Translations under genes and position numbers: made by a program | DNA from: Nematostella vectensis | Taxonomy: Eukaryota; Cnidaria; Anthozoa; Actiniaria; Edwardsiidae | Length of the DNA: 64,000 nt | Assembly: GCF_932526225.1 (NCBI RefSeq) | Contig: NC_064043.1 | Location: forward strand, 2,749,501 to 2,813,500 | Direction of reading: 5' to 3' | Notes under the pieces: generated by a model | Seen by the model: the letters and a program-made list of their open reading frames with translations, nothing else | Told to the model about the DNA's origin: nothing | Databases searched by the model: none | Part shown: piece by piece, positions 55,944-64,000 of the stretch | Layout of the letters: each line of letters begins with the position of its first letter | Numbering within the stretch: position 1 is the stretch's first letter

Positions 55944-58900
55944 ATGACAGAGGAACCACAATGTCAAGCCATGTCTGAACCAGACTGGGCCAAGCCCAGA
56001 GACCCAAACTCTCCACGTAAAGAAGTGAGTAGATACAGTTTAAAACAAAAAACAAATAATCAAACTTGAAACCCTGCGGTGAGTGGCACAGCTGCAGACC
56101 AAGGCAATACCAACCGCCCAGTGCAAGCTTTCATTTTATTCTACTCTGATGTATATGGGTATCTTATATATGTGAATCCCATTCAAGCAAGTTCCACTCA
56201 ACAGCAAATTGTCTAGTCATGTATATATATATATGTCCTTATGGCTTGGTTGTTGTTGTTTTTACTATTTTTAGAAAGCAAAGTCTGTAATTGAGTCATT
56301 GAAGAAGACTGCTTTTGTCCTCGGTACTGCACTAATTTGCTTTGCTGCAGCAAGAAATTCAATTACATGGTTTGTGTTATCATTTAAACTTCCTTGTTTA
56401 AAGTCTTTAGAAAGAGCTAAGAAGTTTCATAAAATAAAATAGCAAATGGGGTATGGAGTCTTGGTTTTGTATTGAGCATTCTTGTTTTGTTCATTTTGAA
56501 AAGTGGTTTTGTGTTGAGCGCTCTTGTTTTTTTACAGAAATGTTAAAAAGTTTTCACAGGCATTTAGAGAAGTGATTTGTGTTTTTTACAGGAATGTTGA
56601 AAAGTTTCCACAGGCATTTCAAGAATTGATGTTGTGTCGAGTGCTCCAGTTTTGTGTTGACCATTCTGCTTGTTTCACAGGCATGTGGAGCGATTCTGGG
56701 GTGCATCGGGTGACTTCTGGCAGACCCGCTGGCGCTGGATACTAGACCTCTTTGGCCATAATGATGTTGCTGTTATTGTTTTAGGTAAAGACCATTTAAA
56801 AGATAATTCTGTGTCTTCCACTTGCTAACCTAGATTCTAAATATTTGTTAGGCACAACCTTGGAGACTTTCTTTGTGTTTTGGTTTGTGAATGCCTTCTT
56901 CCTGTTTATTGACATCACTGGACGGCCAAAGTGGGCATTGAAGTACAAGATCCAAGATGGCCAGAACATGCCGGTATTGAATTTGAATTTCTGCCTCTTA
57001 TCACCATGACCACTGGGGTGTAGCTAGGGGTTGTGGACCTGTCCCAGCCCTACCCCTCTACATTTCCTTTGGCATATCACATGCCATATGTCACATCTAC
57101 AGTCTATCTACTCATATATCAACAGCAGTATGTACCTAGCTAATGACTCACAAGCCTGGTCCTCTTACCCTCACCATGCTTAGCTTGATGCCATAACTAG
57201 GAAAGAGACCTATAGCACTTTTTGTTTATTTAATTGGGTTTGTTTGTCTACTTGAAGGTGGACAAAAAGAAGCTTATCAGAGCCATCAAGGTGGTCCTGT
57301 TCAACCAGCTTGTGGTCGGAGTGGGTTTGACTGCCGCCCTGATACCAGTGTACCGGTGGCGTGGGTGTTCTATTGATGAGAATCTACCTTCTTTCCACTG
57401 GGTGTTGTTTGAGATTGCATGTTTTACCCTGGTTGAAGAGTTTGGCTTTTACTACTCACACAGGTAAAATATATATATTTTTTTCATTTTTTGTGTGTGG
57501 ATATATATGCATACACCAGAAATAAACACTATCTTTTGATATTCTTGGTGAAGGGGTTCATGCTCCCCCCTACCTTCCCCCCCTTAATCACCTTGCTACC
57601 CATGTCCCTTGCTTCCACTGCAAAAAAAAGCCCCCCCCCCCTCAAGCTCCCTTGCTATGTCCTCCTTCACCTGTGCCCCCTTGTCACCCCCCTCCTCACA
57701 CCCCCTTGCCACCCCCTCCTCACACCCCCTTGCCACCCCCCTCCTCACACCCCCTTGTCACCCCCTCCTCACACCCCCTTGCCACCCCCTCCTCACACCC
57801 CCTTGTCACCCCCTCCTCACACCCCCTTGCCACCCCCTCCTCACACCCCCTTGCCACCCCCTTGCCACCCCCTCCTCACACCCCCTTGCCACCCCCTCTT
57901 CACACCCCCTTGCCACCCCCCTCCTCACACCCCCTTGTCACCCCCCTCCTCACACCCCCTTGCCACCCCCTCCTCACACCCCCTTGCCACCCCCTTGCCA
58001 CCCCCTCCTCACACCCCCTTGCCACCCCCTCTTCACACCCCCTTACCACCCCATCCTCACACCCCCTCCTCACACCCCCTCACACCCCCTTACCACCCCA
58101 TCCTCACACCCCCTTGTCACACCCCCTTGCCACCCCCCTTTTCCCCTATTGTCACCCCCTCCTCACACCCCCTTGTCCCCCCTTGTCACCCCCCTCCTCA
58201 CAACCCCTTGTCACCCCCTCCTCACACCCCTTGTCCCCCCTTGTCACCCCCTCCTCACACCCCCTTGTCACCCCCTCCTCACACCCCCTTACCACCCCAT
58301 CCTCACACCCCCTTGCCACCCCCCCTCACACCCCCTTACCACCCCATCCTCACACCCCCTTGTCACACCCCCTTGCCACCCCCCTCACACCCCCTTGCTA
58401 CTCCCTCACACCCCCTTGCCACCCCCTCCTCACACCCCCTTGTCACCCCCTCCTCACACCCCCTTGCTACTCCCTCACACCCCCTTGCCACCCCCTCCTC
58501 ACACCCCCTTGTCACCCCCTCCTCACACCCCCTTGTCACCCCCTCCTCACACACCTTGCTACTCCCTCCTCACACCACATTGCTACTCCCTCCTCACACC
58601 ACATTGCTACTCCCTCCTCACACCACATTGCTACTCCCTCCTCACAGCCCCTTGCTACCCCCTCACACCCCCTTGCCACCCCCTCCTCACACACCTTGCT
58701 ACTCCCTCCTCACACCACATTGCTACTCCCTCCTCACACCCCATTGCTACTCCCTCCTCACACCCCATTGCTACTCCCTCCTCACACCACATTGCTACTC
58801 CCTCCTCACACCACATTGCTACTCCCTCCTCACACCACATTGCTACTCCCTCCTCACACCACATTGCTACTCCCTCCTCACACCACATTGCTACTCCCTC

Positions 58901-60648
58901 ACACCACATTGCTACTCCCTCCTCACACCCCTTGCTACTCCCTCACACCCCTTGCTACTCCCTCACACCACATTGCTACTCCCTCCTCACACCACATTGC
59001 TACTCCCTCACACCACATTGCTACTCCCTCCTCACACCCCTTGCTACTCCCTCACACCACGTTGCTACTCCCTCCTCACACCACATTGCTACTCCCTCCT
59101 CACACCACATTGCCACCCCCTCCTCACACCCCTTGCTACTCCCTCCTCACACCACATTGCTACTCCCTCACACCCCTTGCTACTCCCTCCTCACACCCCT
59201 TGCTACTCCCTCACACCCCTTGCTACTCCCTCACACCCTTTTGCTGATTTTCAAACTACCCCCTACTGACTTGATTCCGTGTGTCGCAGGCTGGCCCATC
59301 ACCCCAAAATCTACAAGTACATTCACAAGCAACACCATGAGTGGACCGCGCCCATTGGCATAGTGTCCATCTATGCCCACCCCCTTGAGCACCTTGTGTC
59401 TAACTTGTGTCCCATTGTGCTTGGCCCTCTGCTGATGGGGTCCCATATTGCCACCGCCTGGTTATGGTTTTCTATCGCCCTGACAACCACAAACATTTCT
59501 CACAGCGGATATCACTTCCCGTTCCTTCCCTCACCTGAGGCCCATGACTTCCATCATTTGAAGTGAGTTACAAATAATGTGAACATGTACAGTTTCTTGC
59601 TAGATTCAGTTTTGCGCTTAAAGTCTGTTGGTCGGCCTTGCGTGTAGGCTACTGTAGGCTCCCAGAATCTGCTTAAAACACCGTGAATTTGAATCCTTCC
59701 TACAATAAGAACGACCCGATTCTATTAAAAAATACAGGGAAAGCTGTATTATCTAATTTTTTGAGAGATTTAAAAATTCAAAACAAAAACGGCAAAAGTA
59801 CGCAAGTTGGATCTGCACATTTAAATGTGCATTGCGTGAAAATAAAATACATTACTAAAAGGCGATTAAATAAATGGGGAAAAAATATCTAGATCAACAG
59901 TAGTTTTGTTGGATATGGAAACATGGATTTTGTTGGATATGGTAGGTTTTTTATCTCTTTTTACCCGTGTCACTTGTTTCTTTGTTTTCACACCTTTTGT
60001 TGTTTTCGAAGCATTCATTTCACAACTCACTCTGGCGCGTATTAAAATTCGCTTGGCCATGCACCTCGTTTAGGATTTATACCCTGATTAGGACAGTGAC
60101 ATCCTCTTTATATTGAATATAGGACGACCACACCCCTGCCCGAGGGTGCTCATGCTCAATAAATAAACCATACAGCCAAGCCTCCAACTTATCACAACAG
60201 GATTTATATTATATTAGGATATTAGGATTTATATTATATTAGAAACAGTATTCTCTAATTCATTTAAAAAATCTCAGGAATACTTATAAGATCTTGGCTT
60301 TAACAGTTCATCCACGTGTTTTCTACAGGTTCAACCAAAACTATGGCGTTCTTGGCGTTAGAATATTAGAAACAATATTCTCAACTCCTTTTTCAAAACC
60401 CTCAAAGGAATACGTATAAGATCTTGGCTTTAACAGTTCACCCTCGTGTTTTCTACAGGTTCAACCAAAACTATGGCGTTCTTGGCGTGCTAGATCGCCT
60501 GCATGGTACGGATATCCAGTTCCGTAACTCCGTGGCGTACGACCGCCACATCATGATGATTGGGCTGACCCCCCTGACGGAGGCTTTTCCAGACAGACCT
60601 AAAAAGGGCTGTAGCCCCAAGAAGGGATGTAGCGATAAGATCGAGTGA
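55944..60648 (+). CDS. FAXDC2: FAXDC2-like membrane fatty acid hydroxylase-family protein, 356 aa in seven exons
   Basis: Exons: 55944-56024, 56275-56369, 56681-56784, 56852-56973, 57258-57463, 59290-59562, 60459-60648; phases agree throughout. It has several hydrophobic segments (VLGTALICFAA, LGTTLETFFVFWFVNAFFLF, VVLFNQLVVGVGLTAALIPV and another before HSGYH). The di-iron histidine boxes of the fatty acid hydroxylase/sterol desaturase superfamily are HRLAHH, HKQHHEW and HDFHH. FAXDC2 is an ER-type membrane protein related to C4-sterol methyl oxidase. Catalysis here is inferred from intact boxes. Human FAXDC2 is about 333 aa. The first box is split by intron 5, which is nearly all minisatellite, and the last exon is preceded by a duplicated acceptor. 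The tail is Lys/Cys-rich (KKGCSPKKGCSDKIE). Confidence 0.9.
57665..59248. repeat. 24-bp pyrimidine-rich minisatellite in FAXDC2 intron 5, about 65 copies
   Basis: Units of the form CCCCCTCCTCACACCCCCTTGCCA, with some shortened ones. The second half shifts to CCCTCCTCACACCACATTGCTACT. The opposite strand carries one or two runs of four or more G per unit over the first 900 bp. Because the period is a multiple of three and has no stop, all three plus frames are open for over 500 codons. None is a gene. Confidence 0.96.
60238..60500 (+). repeat. Tandem duplication of about 130 bp across the last FAXDC2 splice acceptor
   Basis: AGAAACAGTATTCTC through TTCTACAGGTTCAACCAAAA and CTATGGCGTTCTTGGCGT (60241-60358) recurs at 60369-60488 with some changes in the first half. 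Each copy contains the acceptor TTCTACAG/G, at 60328 and 60458, and the first 30 or so coding bases. Only the second copy continues into the true exon. Confidence 0.9.
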
Positions 60649-60692
60649 AATGTAATAGCATTTATTGTTGGTTATGAGTCGCAGCTATCAGA

Positions 60693-60698
60693 AATAAA
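60693..60698 (+). terminator. FAXDC2 poly(A) signal
   Basis: AATAAA 45 nt after the stop codon. Confidence 0.5.
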
Positions 60699-61359
60699 AA
60701 GGTAAAACAAAGGATAAATATGTGATAGATAGCAGTAAAGTATTTATTATTGATTTTCTATAATATTTTAAGCTTTTTAAAACATCAATTATGCAATAGA
60801 CTGTGCCTATTGATTCGTGTGAATTGAACCTGCTAATATTTAATAAATTAATCTAAAAAAAAATAAAATCGTAGCCGAAATGTATTGCATAGAAAGCTTA
60901 CCCCCCCCCCCCCCTAAAAATGATATTAACCCGCCCCTTATGCGGGGTTTTCATTAGCGATGAAAAAAAGACGGTGAAGGAAAAGGAGAGTAAGACCTTA
61001 CGTTCTTGTAAAAATCTAAAAATTTCACTTCTTCACATGTGTAAGCATTTCATATTTCTGTCGCAGGGCGCCACCGCCCTGTCCTACCCCCTTTCCTCCC
61101 GTCGTTAACAGAACAAAGCGCAAGCTGTTTCCCCGTCCCGCACCACCCCGACAAAGACAGAATTATTTATTCTACACCTTTATTCTGACGACTGCTATTT
61201 GGACAGTGAGGTCCCTTTGGTATATTTATATACAAGAGATAAATTGCTTAGGTTAGGATTATTATTTGCATTCGAAGTGTAAACAGATAGAACCTGCTAT
61301 TTCTGCATTTTCTACACTCTACAAGTGATACAAGGGAAAAAACTCTTCAAGATTTAGCC

Positions 61360-61490
61360 TAAGTTCAAACGTCGTATCATCCATGAGCCATATTCAATGC
61401 AAACTAATCGAGTCCATTGTTTCATCTTCAATTGCATGCATTTGAATTGAATACGGCTCATAGATAATACGACGTTTGAACTCAGCCGAA
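61360..61490. repeat. Imperfect inverted repeat (possible MITE)
   Basis: AAGTTCAAACGTCGTATCAT, then CATGAGCCATATTCAAT on the left, is answered by ATTGAATACGGCTCAT and ATACGACGTTTGAACT on the right. Arms of about 40 bp flank a short centre. This fits a small fold-back transposon or a decayed hairpin. Confidence 0.65.
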
Positions 61491-61689
61491 GAGACTTGTT
61501 AAGACATAGTAGACCTTAACACTCAATTGTACACACACATTGATTCACTAAATTCATATGATAGAAAAATAAAATTGCTTTTTGAATGTCTGAAATAAAC
61601 TCTTTAAAGGAATCAATCGTTTTATATATCTGTACGATATAAGTCCAGTACAAGCTACCCTCTAAGGGGCGCATATGCAATTATCAGAT

Positions 61690-62627
61690 AATACTCTATA
61701 GAAATGGACTACGGAGATGTATGTCTACTTGTGGTCCGCACCAGGTTTCATCTATTCCCATGTCACACCGTTCACGTGACCATAGGAAGCCTATTGGCTA
61801 GTGTGAACCGACCACGTGATCACAGCCAGTCCGTTACAGATGATACTCTATACAAATGGACTACAGAGATGTATGTCTACTTATGGTCCGCACCAGATTC
61901 AGGTTTCATTTATTCCCATGTCACACCGTTCACGTGACCATAGGAAGCCTATTGGCTAGTGTGAACCGACCACGTGATCACAGCCAGTCCGTTACAGATG
62001 ATACTATACAAATGGACTACAGAGATGTATGTCTACTTATGGTCCGCACCAGATTCAGGTTTCATTTATTCCCATGTCACACCGTTCACGTGACCATAGG
62101 AAGCCTATTGGCTAGTGTGAACCGACCACGTGATCACAGCCAGTCCGTTACAGATGATACTCTATACAAATGGACTACAGAGATGTATGTCTACTTATGG
62201 TCCGCACCAGATTCAGGTTTCATTTATTCTCATGTCACACCGTTCACGTGACCATAGGAAGCCTATTGGCTAGTGTAAACCGACCACGTGATCACAGCCA
62301 GTCCGTTACAGATGATACTCTATACAAATGGACTACAGAGATGTATGTCTACTTATGGTCCGCACCAGATTCAGGTTTCATTTATTCCCATGTCACATCG
62401 TTCACGTGACCATAGGAAGCCTATTGGCTAGTGTGAACCGACCACGTGATCACAGCCAGTCCGTTACAGATGATACTCTATACAAATGGACTACAGAGAT
62501 GTATGTCTACTTATGGTCCGCACCAGATTCAGGTTTCATTTATTCCCATGTCACACCGTTCACGTGACCATAGGAAGCCTATTGGCTAGTGTGCACAGAC
62601 CACGTGATCACAGCCAGTCCGTTACTG
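61690..62627. repeat. 157-158-bp tandem array, six copies, with E-boxes and antisense AATAAA
   Basis: Six near-identical units, with GGACTAC starting at about 61705, 61858, 62015, 62172, 62330 and 62488. Each has TTCACGTGACC, an inverted CCAAT (CTATTGGCT) and CCACGTGATCAC, making 12 CACGTG palindromes. Five units carry TTTATT, which reads AATAAA on the minus strand, at 61909, 62065, 62223, 62381 and 62539. Very low divergence between units implies recent expansion. Short ORFs within it are artefacts. Confidence 0.95.
62539..62544 (-). terminator. Nearest poly(A) signal for the MTUS-like gene, inside the repeat array
   Basis: AATAAA on the minus strand about 130 nt after the MTUS-like stop at 62672. 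Four further copies follow at 157-158-nt spacing in the same array. Confidence 0.5.
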
Positions 62628-62671
62628 ATGTGTACGTGTGACCACGCGAGTACCACAGGCTACCCGCTTGC

Positions 62672-63952
62672 CTACTCGTGAATGGGATCAGCATCTGAGA
62701 AGCTAGAGGAGAGTCTGTGACTGTTTCGCGAGGCTGGTAAGGGGGACTCGGGCCCATCACATCCGGGACTGCTAGGGCAGTTGTATAGGCGCCATTGCAG
62801 CTCCTCGTTTTCCAGCGAAAGTCTTTTTAACTTAGCGGACTCCCTCTCCAGCGTAGTCTTTAGCGTTTCTCGTTCCACGGAGAGTTGTCTACAAAACGGG
62901 AAGAGAAAATTACATTTCAGCATACCCGAGGATCCCACGCTATTATATCTGTGGCCGAGTACTACCACAAAGTGCGAGTCTCCGAGTATGTCTTTATTTG
63001 AATGTCATTAAAGTCTTCAGAAAATTTTCTCGAGTCGGTAGGAGCACACTTACCTCTCAAACTTCGACTTGGTCTCAACGACGAACGAGAGCGACTCGTT
63101 TTCCTGTTCCAGTTTCCTGATTCTGTCTGCCTTGGTCCGCAGATGATCCAACTGAAAAAAAATGAGATCAATGTAAACAAAACTACTTCTGGAGGAAACC
63201 CATAAAAAGCTCCCTCCCCTCCTCTTCTGACCCCTCTCCCACCGAGGGGCTCTTTTGCTCTACCTCAATCGGTTCCCTGCCCCCTTTCTTCCCTCCCCCT
63301 TAGAGCTCTGTTGCCATTCCCTCCTCTCCACGAAGACCTCTGTCTATCTTACCTCCATTGGTCCCTTGCCATTTTGTCCCCTGCCAATGAGAGGTCTGCT
63401 GCCCTTCCTTCCAACAGGTCCTCGCCCGCTAACACCTCCCCCGAAAAGCCCTGTTACACCTACCTCCATCTTGGCTTCCATGCGGTCCTTTCTCAGCTGC
63501 TTGATCTCATCGTTCTTCATATCCAGCACAGCCTTCATGCTCGCCAGTTCGTCCGGAAGGCTCTTGTATTTCTCGATAGCGTCCTGTGGCACGAAGGTTA
63601 CAGCAAGTGATCAGAACAAGCCATCGACGCTTTGTTATCCACTCTGGTGTGCAGTATGTACCGCGTATCCATTCTTGTTCTATGAGACGTCTCGTGTAAC
63701 AACAATGATTTCAATCTCTTATGCAAGACTATGTACTTGGATAGCCTCGATAGTTCGTAAAGCAAACTTACGTATTGATAGTCATGTCGTCGACAAACTC
63801 AAAGGTAGCAAAGAGACTTTGATCCGCCTAGCTTTCGCTGGAGGAGGTCTTACCTGAATTCTATTCTCGATGTCTTGTTCAGTCTCCTCTTGCAACCTCT
63901 GCAACTTAATGTTGAGTGAAGTGCACTCACTTGTGACCGAGAACAGTTTGGT
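62672..63952 (-). CDS. MTUS1: MTUS1/2-family coiled-coil protein, C-terminal part (gene continues beyond the window)
   Basis: Four exons in transcript order: 63952-63854, 63583-63464, 63151-63054, 62888-62672; phases 0, 0, 2 and then stop TAG at 62672. The predicted product is a continuous coiled coil (TKLFSVTSECTSLNIKLQRL, YKSLPDELASMKAVLDMKND, ADRIRKLEQENESLSFVVET) ending LSLENEELQWRLYN and a Ser/Pro-rich tail. The LSLENEELQWRLYN block followed by a Pro/Ser tail matches the conserved end of MTUS1/MTUS2 (ATIP/TIP150), microtubule-associated proteins. The 5' part, including any further exons, lies past 64000. Which MTUS paralogue it represents cannot be told; cnidarians may have a single ancestor. 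Confidence 0.75.
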
Positions 63953-64000
63953 CTGCGTATAAGCAAAATCTGGGTCACAATCCTTTACATTACTGTTTCC

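Larger units (their letters stand above)
60649..61699. other. FAXDC2 3' UTR and intergenic region
   Basis: AATAAA at 60693-60698 probably ends FAXDC2. A C run lies at about 60901-60914. An imperfect inverted repeat pairs sequence near 61360-61405 with 61425-61490 (AAGTTCAAACGTCGTAT against ATACGACGTTTGAACTC). No exon is seen. Confidence 0.45.

Noticed and set aside
57491-59363. Three overlapping plus-strand ORFs of 531-592 codons rich in His, Pro, Thr and Leu
   Set aside because: They are the three frames of a 24-bp stop-free minisatellite inside FAXDC2 intron 5. Period divisible by three explains all of them.
63255-63857. Plus-strand 200-codon ORF
   Set aside because: It runs antisense across MTUS-like exons and introns and has no recognisable content.

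Overview
The window looks like nuclear DNA of a non-bilaterian animal, most likely an anthozoan cnidarian (a sea anemone such as Nematostella). It has spliced genes with GT/AG introns, metazoan-specific families (ATRX, FANCF, GLIS-type zinc finger, MTUS family), a CR1-like retrotransposon with a 2A-like motif, and many minisatellites. The species is an inference and cannot be proven from the sequence.

Layout. 1-10.8 kb is gene-poor. It has a 37-bp CpG-rich minisatellite (877-2165), two small single-exon ORFs that look like distant paralogues (3405-3767 minus, 6940-7272 plus), a 371-bp inverted-repeat transposon (5492-5862) and a 25-bp minisatellite (8398-9095). 10.8-15.1 kb (minus) is one long secreted protein with a repetitive Ser/Thr/Asn-rich body and a C-terminal SGNH hydrolase domain. 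A 33-bp minisatellite lies just upstream of it. 17.2-25.1 kb (plus) is RPN1 (ribophorin I, oligosaccharyltransferase), ten exons and 602 aa, with a full-length, apparently intact antisense LINE in intron 2. 26.3-30.0 kb (plus) is a five-exon FANCF (412 aa). 31.1-49.8 kb (plus) is a 20-exon ATRX (2135 aa) with ADD domain, SNF2 helicase and Gln-rich tail. 51.8-53.8 kb (minus) is a GLIS2-like five-zinc-finger factor. 55.9-60.6 kb (plus) is FAXDC2, a seven-exon membrane fatty acid hydroxylase-family protein. 62.7-64.0 kb (minus) is the 3' end of an MTUS1/2-family coiled-coil gene, which continues beyond the window.

The genes are mostly unrelated housekeeping or regulatory genes. ATRX and FANCF, both genome-maintenance genes, are neighbours on one strand about 1.1 kb apart, but nothing shows shared control. 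All exon boundaries were read by eye from reading-frame continuity, splice sites and family resemblance, and every listed exon keeps phase. Tandem repeats dominate the non-coding space: nine non-coding minisatellite arrays, several in introns or at gene ends. The observations most worth following are the 2A-bearing LINE, a duplicated 3' splice site that makes a decoy last exon in FAXDC2, a 158-bp array that appears to supply repeated poly(A) signals to the MTUS-like gene, and the pair of small unknown ORFs.
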